Positions 1 through 5,466 of a DNA stretch of 10,835 nucleotides are shown here, in pieces (position 1 is the stretch's first letter; each line of letters begins with the position of its first letter). The DNA is from Synechococcales cyanobacterium PMM_0003 (GTDB lineage: Bacteria; Cyanobacteriota; Cyanobacteriia; Pseudanabaenales; Pseudanabaenaceae), in contig CASBRC010000415.1 of NCBI GenBank assembly GCA_949128015.1, positions 1 through 10,835 on the forward strand, read 5' to 3'. Both the position numbers and the translations under genes were made by a program. The notes below the pieces were generated by a model. It did not search any database and was not told where the DNA came from. It saw only the letters and a list, made by a program, of their open reading frames with translations.

Positions 1-83
1 CTATGGAAACCCTAGCAGCAAAGCAACTAATGGTTTTGTATCATCACCCTATTCAAGAAAAACAGTTACAACTTGCCAGCTAG
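1..83 (+). CDS. 3' end of an unknown small gene (left-truncated)
   Basis: An open frame enters from the left edge and ends at TAG 81-83. An ATG at 3-5 is in frame, but the gene may well start before the window. The last residues read EKQLQLAS. The DUF2283 protein encoded at 2197-2430 also ends in QLQLAS, and the nucleotide similarity continues past both stop codons into the intergenic repeat. By analogy with the neighbouring modules it is probably the last gene of another toxin-antitoxin pair, but too little is visible to name a family. It could also be a non-coding remnant. Confidence 0.4.
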   Translation, partial: METLAAKQLMVLYHHPIQEKQLQLAS

Positions 84-147
84 CACCCTTTGCTATTCAC
101 CCATCACCAGAAACTTTAATTGCGGGAGATTGGCGCGATCGCATCCT
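63..147 (+). repeat. TA-array direct repeat, copy 1
   Basis: First of four same-orientation copies. The core (98-126) begins CACCCATCACCAGAAACTTT and is followed by a diverged AATTGCGGG, where the other copies have AACTGTGGG. The left part (63-97) matches copy 4 closely, including the last codons and stop of the upstream gene and the CACCYTTTGC that follows. The right end runs into GCGATCGC (HIP1) and stops just short of the vapC stop codon. It lacks the right extension seen in copies 2 and 3. Confidence 0.8.
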
Positions 148-151
148 AATT

Positions 152-556
152 TTAACCCAGCCAATTTTCCACAACCAAATTTGGCACACGCGAAAACTCA
201 CGCACATTCGCAGTAACAACCGTTAAATTCAAAGCTAAACCATGCGCCGCAATCAGTAAATCATTAGCTCCAATCGGTATTCCCTCCCGTTCCAAATATG
301 CCCGAATCTCAGCATAATGAAACTCAATTGGCGACTCAAGCGGCAACACCGCAATCACCTCAAGAATTTGATCCACTTGTTGCTTTAAACGCAGCGAACC
401 ATTCTTTTCTGCACCAAACCGCAATTCAGAAGCAACAACAATACTCGTGCATATTCTATCTTCTCCAACTTCAGCAATGCGTTGAGCAATTTTCCCAGAT
501 GGATGTTTCACCAAATCCGAAACAATATTTGTATCCAACAGATAGAGATAAGTCAT
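152..556 (-). CDS. vapC: VapC-type PIN-domain ribonuclease toxin
   Basis: This 134-residue protein has the length and layout of a single-domain PIN RNase, the toxin of a type II TA pair that cleaves RNA (often tRNA) when its antitoxin is lost. The acidic active-site residues are all recognisable: D8 in LLDTN, E44 in ASELRFG, D99 in ANDLLIAAH, and N117 in the TANVREF segment, where the family has D or N. The C-terminus (RVPNLVVENW) is typical of the family. The ATG (554-556) lies two bases after the vapB stop, so translation is probably coupled. Nothing suggests inactivation. Substrate RNA cannot be predicted. The PIN assignment is very secure; the VapC name rests on the antitoxin next to it. 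Confidence 0.93.
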   Translation of the reverse strand: MTYLYLLDTNIVSDLVKHPSGKIAQRIAEVGEDRICTSIVVASELRFGAEKNGSLRLKQQVDQILEVIAVLPLESPIEFHYAEIRAYLEREGIPIGANDLLIAAHGLALNLTVVTANVREFSRVPNLVVENWLG

Positions 557-558
557 CG

Positions 559-807
559 CTAAAATTGAATATCATCAAGTGGAAGTAAGCCTTCATCAAC
601 ACTAGGAAAATCTTCATCAATATCTGGCAGAGTTGCCAACAATTCTAATAAAGATCTTTTCTTAAATGGCTCAATAATTAATCTCTCCCCATCCTTCCTA
701 ATCACTACATCATTGCTAGGCATTTCAAAAGCATGAGGGATATTTAGAGTCTGATTACGTCCATTATGAAATAGACGAACTTGATATTGACTAATCATGG
801 TTTTCAT
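559..807 (-). CDS. vapB: VapB-type antitoxin, AbrB/MazE-like DNA-binding fold
   Basis: Small antitoxin upstream of vapC in the usual antitoxin-toxin order. The N-terminal half reads as a swapped-hairpin AbrB/MazE-type domain (RLFHNGRNQTLNIP, then VVIRKDGERLIIEP). The acidic C-terminal tail (LLATLPDIDEDFPSVDEG) is the sort of segment that wraps and inhibits a PIN toxin. Start choice: the first in-frame ATG (811-813) directly abuts the AGGTAGG Shine-Dalgarno-like stretch (minus strand, 814-820), leaving no spacing. The ATG at 805-807 sits 6 nt from it and is preferred, giving 82 residues; a further ATG at 796-798 is also possible. It is expected to repress its own promoter together with VapC, and a dyad fitting that role lies at 850-871. 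Confidence 0.88.
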   Translation of the reverse strand: MKTMISQYQVRLFHNGRNQTLNIPHAFEMPSNDVVIRKDGERLIIEPFKKRSLLELLATLPDIDEDFPSVDEGLLPLDDIQF

Positions 808-842
808 TTTCATCCTACCTGTCGCAGTAAAATCTGACTTTT

Positions 843-871
843 AGTATAGCTCCATTAACTCGCTAATGGAG
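843..871 (-). promoter_or_regulatory. Probable vapBC promoter -10 and autoregulatory operator
   Basis: On the minus strand a TATACT hexamer (843-848) fits a -10 element about 36 nt before the vapB start. Immediately upstream is a perfect 8-bp inverted repeat, CTCCATTA (850-857) and TAATGGAG (864-871), around a 6-nt spacer, covering where a -35 would be. AbrB-fold antitoxins commonly bind such dyads to autoregulate. The sequence shows the dyad and hexamer; the regulatory role is inferred. No good -35 match was found. Confidence 0.5.
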
Positions 872-902
872 TAATTAAACAAATTGACTTGAAGCAATCT
901 CA

Positions 903-1020
903 TGCCAACGCCTGTACCCTTTGCTTTTCACCCATCACCAGAAACTTTAACTGTGGGGTGTCAGCGCGAATGTTATATTAAAAATATGATTAGGCTAAAA
1001 ACAATATGCAGCAAGTCATA
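903..1020 (+). repeat. TA-array direct repeat, copy 2 (long form)
   Basis: The core (929-958) is almost identical to copies 3 and 4. To the right, similarity with copy 3 continues for about 60 nt: a GCGAATGTTAT block, a less conserved AT-rich stretch, then ATTAGGC, and finally an identical run from AAAAACAATATGCAGCAAGT to 1020. Left of the core, the CCAAC and an ACTCTT/ACCCTT-like element also align with copy 3. It lies between the divergent vapB and 1042 genes and probably supplies the leader, perhaps the promoter (AT-rich TATATT/TATGAT), of the gene at 1042. Confidence 0.82.
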
Positions 1021-1041
1021 GTCAATTAGGATGAAAATGAT

Positions 1042-1332
1042 ATGAATGAACTTAAACTACGCTCAAATCATCCCGAATCGATCAAAGAAATGATCGAAAT
1101 TGACCTTGCCAAAAGACTGCAAAGCCTTGAAACAGGATTAGAACTTACCCAAACACGCCTCAAACACTTTGAAGCACAATATCAATGGTCAACCGAAAAC
1201 TTTGTTAATCTCTTTACCAATGACCAGTTACAACACAGCCTAGAATTTGATGAATGGTTAGGAGAATCTTGGATGCTAGAAAAATTGCAACAAAAGATAG
1301 CCATCATCAAGGAGATCGAATTTGTTGATTGA
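1042..1332 (+). CDS. Small helical protein, predicted antitoxin of the DUF6516 pair
   Basis: A 96-residue acidic, helix-rich protein. Residues about 17-47 look like an amphipathic or coiled-coil helix (EIDLAKRLQSLETGLELTQT), followed by a linker and a second helical part ending EIEFVD. No DNA-binding or enzymatic motif is evident. It overlaps the downstream toxin-like gene by 11 nt and stands where antitoxins of this toxin family usually sit, so antitoxin is the best guess. The evidence is context, not a recognised domain. The ATG has an AGG at 1028-1030, rather distant (11 nt). The upstream ATG at 1031 meets a stop after four codons and cannot be used. Confidence 0.75.
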   Translation: MNELKLRSNHPESIKEMIEIDLAKRLQSLETGLELTQTRLKHFEAQYQWSTENFVNLFTNDQLQHSLEFDEWLGESWMLEKLQQKIAIIKEIEFVD

Positions 1333-1711
1333 CAACTATTTTGAGAGGATCAGAAGCATACTTGCCAACTCTCCAATCATCCAAAACTTTGAAATTGAGA
1401 CAGAAAAGCGAACAGATACCCTTGGCTTTATCAGAGGCAATGTCTATTTCCATGATGGTTCATTACTGCATATTCGAGAATTTGTTGATGTAGAGACAGC
1501 AATAGAAAGAGGCAAATATACCTATCAATACATGAGCAGCCAAGGCGATCTAATTTTTCGCTATGACAACGCTCCTCACCATCAAAAGCTTAATCTACCG
1601 ACATTTCCCCACCACAAACACGATCGCCATGAAGACAATATTATTGCTTCAGAAGCTCCATTACTGGCAACAGTCTGTCGAGAAATCGAGCAGATTGTAA
1701 ATCAAAGGTAG
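1322..1711 (+). CDS. DUF6516 / TumE-like toxin-family protein
   Basis: A 129-residue protein with the hallmarks of the DUF6516 family (annotated in databases as a TumE-like TA component): GNVYFHDGSLLHIREFVD (about 39-56), a YTYQY segment, the signature FRYDNAPHH (79-87) and FPHHKH (95-100), then a helical C-terminus. The His-rich motifs could form a nuclease-like site, but the biochemical activity is not known to me. Start: TTG 1322-1324, 7 nt after AAGGAG (1309-1314), the strongest Shine-Dalgarno of the block. The next TTG (1325) is an alternative; no ATG is available near there. The start lies inside the end of the partner gene, so translational coupling is likely. Confidence 0.85.
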   Translation: MLIDNYFERIRSILANSPIIQNFEIETEKRTDTLGFIRGNVYFHDGSLLHIREFVDVETAIERGKYTYQYMSSQGDLIFRYDNAPHHQKLNLPTFPHHKHDRHEDNIIASEAPLLATVCREIEQIVNQR

Positions 1712-1746
1712 TAATTAACCGTAAATCTCTCCCACAATTCCAATTT

Positions 1747-1861
1747 GCCAACTCCTATACTCTTAGCTCACCCATCACCAGAAACTTTAACTGTGGGGTA
1801 TCAATGCGAATGTTATTATAGAACTTATCATTAGGCGAAAAACAATATGCAGCAAGTCATA
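1747..1861 (+). repeat. TA-array direct repeat, copy 3 (long form)
   Basis: The core (1769-1798) matches copy 2 base for base. The right extension to 1861 follows copy 2 with a few substitutions, one length shift in the AT-rich middle, and the same AATATGCAGCAAGTCATA end. It fills nearly all of the spacer between the DUF6516 gene and the BECR-like gene. Similarity to copy 2 ends abruptly at 1861, about 25 nt before the next start codon. Confidence 0.82.
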
Positions 1862-1885
1862 AGCGATTAAAACAAACAGCCAAAT

Positions 1886-2200
1886 ATGAGTCAATTTTTT
1901 CCTTGCCCTTATCTAAACAGTAACGTCGAGCTTACTGAAGAACGAGAGCAACACATCATCGCCAACCATCCTAAAACCCTTCCCGACTACCTGAGCCAAC
2001 TAGCAGAAACCCTCAACAACCCCGATCAAGTTCGTCAGAGTAATCTCGATAGCTCCGCCCTACTATTCTCCAAATGGTTTGATAACATTCGCACAGGTCG
2101 TCATTTCATCGTCGTAACCGTGACTGACACCGAAACACAACGTTACTGGATTATTACAGCCTATACAGCCCGAAAATTAAGCGGAGGTAATTCCCAATGA
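1886..2200 (+). CDS. Putative BECR-fold (RelE/barnase-like) toxin
   Basis: A 104-residue protein of a type common in cyanobacteria. It begins with FPCPYLNSNVELTEEREQHI and has a conserved-looking His pair (H23, H28), a NNPDQVRQS stretch (44-52), the beta-strand segment GRHFIVVTV (71-79), and the terminal RYWIITAYTARKL (86-98). This arrangement resembles the phage/plasmid barnase-EndoU-colicin-RelE (BECR/PBECR) nucleases, which are RNases used as toxins. That family call is from pattern memory and is moderate. It overlaps the DUF2283 gene by ATGA. There is no clear Shine-Dalgarno before ATG 1886, so expression may depend on a weak or leaderless-like start. Confidence 0.78.
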   Translation: MSQFFPCPYLNSNVELTEEREQHIIANHPKTLPDYLSQLAETLNNPDQVRQSNLDSSALLFSKWFDNIRTGRHFIVVTVTDTETQRYWIITAYTARKLSGGNSQ

Positions 2201-2430
2201 AATCCAACATGACAATTCGCTATGACAAGATCGGCGATATTCTTTACATCGATCAATGCTTACCTTATCCAGAGCAAGAATCAGAAGAAATCGGCGATGA
2301 AATCATTGCGCGACTAAATCCCGATAACGGCAACATCGAAAACCTAGAAATTCTATTCTTCTCTAAACGACTACAAACCCAAAATATCTTTGAACTACCA
2401 ATAGTCGCTCAGTTACAACTTGCTAGTTAA
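2197..2430 (+). CDS. DUF2283 family protein, predicted antitoxin
   Basis: A 77-residue protein carrying the DUF2283 pattern: MTIRYDKIGDILYI (5-18), then EIGDEIIARLNPDNGNIENL (31-50) leading into EILFFSKR. DUF2283 genes usually sit beside small toxin genes and are regarded as antitoxin candidates. The ATG overlaps the preceding stop (ATGA, 2197-2200) and has GGAGG at 2183-2187 with 9-nt spacing, so the two genes form one coupled operon in toxin-first order. The last residues (QLQLAS) are shared with the gene fragment at 1-83, because the intergenic repeat begins inside this coding end. That tail may therefore have been acquired by recombination. Confidence 0.85.
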   Translation: MKSNMTIRYDKIGDILYIDQCLPYPEQESEEIGDEIIARLNPDNGNIENLEILFFSKRLQTQNIFELPIVAQLQLAS

Positions 2431-2490
2431 CACCTTTTGCTTTTCATCCATCACCAGAAACTTTAACTGTGGGCTTTCAGGGCGATCGCA
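2410..2490 (+). repeat. TA-array direct repeat, copy 4 (right end of array)
   Basis: Starts inside the DUF2283 gene at CAGTTACAACTTGC (2410-2423), passes the stop codon, and continues through the core (2445-2473) to GGGCGATCGCA. It matches copy 1 in its left part and copies 2 and 3 in the core (AACTGTGGG). It lacks the long right extension. No further copy was found to the right, so it marks the end of the TA block. Confidence 0.8.
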
Positions 2491-2578
2491 AAACTCTCCT
2501 AAATAATTTACGCGATCGCAATCATAGCTAGCCGAACCAGAATGCACAGTTAATTTTTTGCGATCGGAGATATCTTTA

Positions 2579-2618
2579 AACAAAAAGAAAATCGTCGCAT
2601 TGCTACTCTCTTTTTGTT
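2579..2618 (-). terminator. Weak candidate terminator after the cyclase gene
   Basis: A 10-bp perfect but A/T-rich inverted repeat, AACAAAAAGA (2579-2588) and TCTTTTTGTT (2609-2618), with a 20-nt loop overlaps the cyclase stop codon. The low GC content and long loop make intrinsic termination doubtful. Confidence 0.22.
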
Positions 2619-5304
2619 ATTTCTCGGTCATTCTCCATACGCCATCCCAAGCATCTTCGGGAGGATTTAGCAGGAAGTGCTGACAACGAGTGATATGAAT
2701 ATTAGCGGCTTTGTTATGGTGATCAACTTCTAAGACTTCGGCAAACTCAGCTATAGCTTTACTAAATTTGCGATTGAGATAATGCTCACGACCTGCGTGG
2801 TAATGTTCAATGATTTTGGTTTGGATTTTGTTAAGCGGATCGGATTTTAGACCAATCAATTCATAAACACTAACGGGTTGATTTTTGCCCTTAACTTGAA
2901 TGCGATCGAGTTCGCGTACCCAAATGCGATCGCTACAAAATTTGTAAGTAGTTTCGCTAATGATCGCATCTGTCCCATATTGCTTACTCGCACCCTCTAA
3001 TCGTGAACCAAGATTCACACCATCACCGATCGCAGTAAATTCCATCCGCCTTGTTGAGCCAATATTGCCACTAATCACCGTATCGGAATTAATGCCGATG
3101 CCGATTTTGATCGTCGCCATATCAAGTTCTCTTTGATTTTGTGGCTTCAGTTTCTCGATCCGCTTGATATTAAACTCCGTCAGACGATGACGCATATCGA
3201 TCGCAGTTTGGACAGCCATCCACGCATGATCGGGAATCGGTAATGGCGATCCAAACACCGCCATAATCGCATCACCGATGTATTTATCGAGAGTCCCTTT
3301 GTAATTAAAGACCGCCTCCACCATCGTTTCAAAATATTCGTTTAGCATCATCACCACATCTTCGGCGGCGAGAGTTTCTGTAAGTGTGGTGTAGCTGCGA
3401 ATATCTGAGAATAAAACTGAAACCTCTTTGCGATCGCCGCCCATCTTGGCATCACCACCCGCCAAGAGCTGTTCAGCTAGCTCTTGGGTCATGTAGCGAT
3501 ACATCGTACTTTTAAGGCGCTTCTCTTGGCTGATATCTTCCATTACCACTAGAGCGCCGCGTACGCCTTCACCTTCATCACCTTCGGACATGGTGTTAAT
3601 GGAAATATTAATGCTGTGCTGTTCGCCATCAATTGAGCGTAGAGTTTGATCAGGATAATACTGCTTACGGCTTTTGTCATCCTCGCCTTCTAAGCTATTA
3701 TCAAACCATTTAGTAAAGTTCGCTTTTTCAATATTAATTAATTCGTAAACCGATTGACCTTCCAATACAGCATTACCGACACCAAGAAGAGCGTAGGCGC
3801 GTTCATTTGCCGCAATGATTTTGCCATGCTTGTCGGTGGAGATGACTCCATCAGATAGACTCCGCAAAATATCTTTTTGCATTTGCTGTTCTTGCTTAAT
3901 CTTCGCGAACAGCTTGGCATTTTCTAGAGCCACACCTGCTTGAACATTGAAGACCTTCATAAAGTCTTCGTCATTGCTGTTAAAACTTGCTTTGAAGCGA
4001 TCAGGAGCATTGGGCCATGTCCTAGGGTCGTATTCACAAAAGTCACCACGCTGAATTTTGTTGACCAGTTGCGTGACCCCAATTAACTCTTTGTTAGAAT
4101 TAAAAATCGGCATACACAAAAGGCTACAAGTGCGATAACCATTAGCTTGATCGAATTTTTTGGAATTATTTGCGTCAGGATGCTCGTAAAGGTCAAAGGG
4201 AATGTTTAAGACTTCTCCTGTAATCGCTACTCGTCCTGCAAAGCCTACGCCCATAGGTACGCGCAATTCCTTCGTTGTCCCGTCATGATTAATAATTTGT
4301 GTCCAGAGATCATTGCGATCGCGATCGATTAACCACAGCGTACTGCGATCGGCATTCATTAGTAGTTTGGCTTCTTCCATCACCTTTTTGAGCGTTGTCT
4401 CTAGGTCTAAACTCTGACCGAGAGACATGGCAGCTTTCATTAGGGCATCGGCGGCGCGTTGTTTTTGGGCTGCCGAATAAAAAGCCTGAGAGCTTTCCAA
4501 AATTAGGCGCATGGATGGCGCAAACTGAGCAAATAGGGCTTGATCCTCTTCAGTAAACCCGATGTTATCGACGCGATCTTCAAGGGGGAGCGAAGGATCG
4601 TTGATTTGGAGTTTATTGATTAATTGCACCACCGCCACTAGTTGATCGTTATCATTCAACAGAGGCATGGCGAGCATGCTATAAGTACGATAACCTGTGC
4701 GCTCAAATTGTTTTTTGGCTTGAGTCGATCGCGGATCATCAAAAAAATCAAAGGGAATATTGACGATGCGGCTATAAGTAGCGACTTCACCAGCGATGCT
4801 AGTCGGCTCTGTCGAAATGCGAATTTCAATATTTTTGCTGTCTTCACCGCGAACGTTTGTCCACAGTTGATTTTTGTCAGCATCTAATAAAAAAATTGTG
4901 GTGCGATCGGCTGAAAGCAATTCCCCAATTTTGCCGCGAATTGCTTGGAGCATCTCGTCGAGAATCACATCAAAGTCGGTATTCAGCATTCCGAGAGTTT
5001 GATTGACGATTCTCAATCTTTGCTCGACATCATGAACAACTTGACTAAATTTTTCGGGAGTAAGTGGCGCAAGAACAGAGGCAAAATTGCCGCCTGAAGT
5101 CACAGATAAGTCACTAGAAGAGTGATCAGGACTAGGGTGAAAACTTGATTTAGCTGGATCTGAATTAGATGTAAATTGGCTTGAAGATTCGCTTTCTGCA
5201 ATTACCTCGATTGTTGCCTCAATCGTAGCGGTGGTATCTATGGATGGTATGCGAGAAGGGGATGATGGTGTCATATCAGCACTAAGATTTTCGGTTAGTC
5301 CCAA
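2617..5304 (-). CDS. cyaB: Class III adenylate cyclase, GAF-GAF-PAS-cyclase (CyaB1-like)
   Basis: An 895-residue soluble cyclase making cAMP from ATP. Domains in order: low-complexity Ser/Thr-rich N-terminus (1-75), GAF-A (about 105-270), GAF-B (about 290-465), PAS (about 476-590), catalytic domain (about 625-815), and a TPR-like tail (832-880). Metal-binding D634 (FSDIRSYT) and D678 (DKYIGDAIMAVFG), the purine-contacting K674 and T757 (FTAIGD), and transition-state N764 and R768 (VNLGSRLE) are all present. The Lys/Thr pair is what Anabaena CyaB1 uses for ATP, so adenylate rather than guanylate specificity is expected. GAF-B has the full NKFDE motif (N415, K416, F441, D445, E446), suggesting cyclic-nucleotide binding; GAF-A has DQ instead of DE (D254, Q255). 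Start is uncertain: TTG 5304 or the in-frame ATG at 5272-5274, neither with a clear Shine-Dalgarno. Confidence 0.95.
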   Translation of the reverse strand: MGLTENLSADMTPSSPSRIPSIDTTATIEATIEVIAESESSSQFTSNSDPAKSSFHPSPDHSSSDLSVTSGGNFASVLAPLTPEKFSQVVHDVEQRLRIVNQTLGMLNTDFDVILDEMLQAIRGKIGELLSADRTTIFLLDADKNQLWTNVRGEDSKNIEIRISTEPTSIAGEVATYSRIVNIPFDFFDDPRSTQAKKQFERTGYRTYSMLAMPLLNDNDQLVAVVQLINKLQINDPSLPLEDRVDNIGFTEEDQALFAQFAPSMRLILESSQAFYSAAQKQRAADALMKAAMSLGQSLDLETTLKKVMEEAKLLMNADRSTLWLIDRDRNDLWTQIINHDGTTKELRVPMGVGFAGRVAITGEVLNIPFDLYEHPDANNSKKFDQANGYRTCSLLCMPIFNSNKELIGVTQLVNKIQRGDFCEYDPRTWPNAPDRFKASFNSNDEDFMKVFNVQAGVALENAKLFAKIKQEQQMQKDILRSLSDGVISTDKHGKIIAANERAYALLGVGNAVLEGQSVYELINIEKANFTKWFDNSLEGEDDKSRKQYYPDQTLRSIDGEQHSINISINTMSEGDEGEGVRGALVVMEDISQEKRLKSTMYRYMTQELAEQLLAGGDAKMGGDRKEVSVLFSDIRSYTTLTETLAAEDVVMMLNEYFETMVEAVFNYKGTLDKYIGDAIMAVFGSPLPIPDHAWMAVQTAIDMRHRLTEFNIKRIEKLKPQNQRELDMATIKIGIGINSDTVISGNIGSTRRMEFTAIGDGVNLGSRLEGASKQYGTDAIISETTYKFCSDRIWVRELDRIQVKGKNQPVSVYELIGLKSDPLNKIQTKIIEHYHAGREHYLNRKFSKAIAEFAEVLEVDHHNKAANIHITRCQHFLLNPPEDAWDGVWRMTEK

Positions 5305-5327
5305 CTTTTAAGAGTCTTGATGCTTAT

Positions 5328-5354
5328 CCAAGCACTGTTGTTCCACTTGCTTGG
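5328..5354. promoter_or_regulatory. Dyad upstream of the cyclase gene
   Basis: A perfect 7-bp inverted repeat, CCAAGCA (5328-5334) and TGCTTGG (5348-5354), with a 13-nt spacer, lies 24-50 nt upstream of the TTG start. It could be an operator. It does not resemble the cyanobacterial CRP consensus (TGTGA-N6-TCACA), and no promoter hexamers could be placed with confidence. Confidence 0.25.
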
Positions 5355-5412
5355 TTATTTGTGAGCTTATGCAAAGCCAATTTTAGTCAAATTTAAAGAT
5401 TTATATTAGCAC

Positions 5413-5440
5413 TCCACAGATTGCGATCGCAATCTGTGGA
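5413..5440. repeat. 28-nt perfect palindrome centred on HIP1
   Basis: TCCACAGATTGCGA is followed directly by its exact reverse complement, with GCGATCGC (5423-5430) at the centre. It lies in the 162-nt spacer between aroK and the cyclase gene, both on the minus strand. A T-run is lacking on either side, so it is not a standard terminator. It shares the CAGATT/AATCTG arm element with the longer inverted repeat at 6155-6217. Confidence 0.75.
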
Positions 5441-5466
5441 CGCTACCTATACTTCACTACTGGGCG

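Noticed and set aside
298..588. Plus-strand ORF over vapC
   Set aside because: It is antisense to the clear PIN-domain gene and its translation is low-complexity Gln-rich with no family features.
903..1861. Integron attC sites as an explanation of the TA-array repeats
   Set aside because: The repeats are conserved in sequence rather than only in structure, and no RYYYAAC/GTTRRRY box pair could be placed; TTAGGC is only a partial match. No integrase is visible.
98..2473. CRISPR array
   Set aside because: The repeat units are about 30 nt, but they are separated by 640-830 nt of coding sequence, not by short spacers, and no cas genes are present.
136..2518. HIP1 octamers (GCGATCGC) as cassette recombination sites
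   Set aside because: HIP1 occurs throughout the window, including inside core genes, and is a general cyanobacterial genome signature.
4642..4887. ORFs on both strands inside the cyclase gene
   Set aside because: Shadow frames of the GAF-A coding region; the GAF reading is unambiguous.
5305..5412. CRP-type (cAMP receptor) site upstream of the cyclase gene
   Set aside because: No TGTGA-N6-TCACA match was found; the only dyad has an unrelated sequence.
5413..5440. Intrinsic terminator of aroK
   Set aside because: The palindrome is perfect but has no T-run on the minus strand after it.
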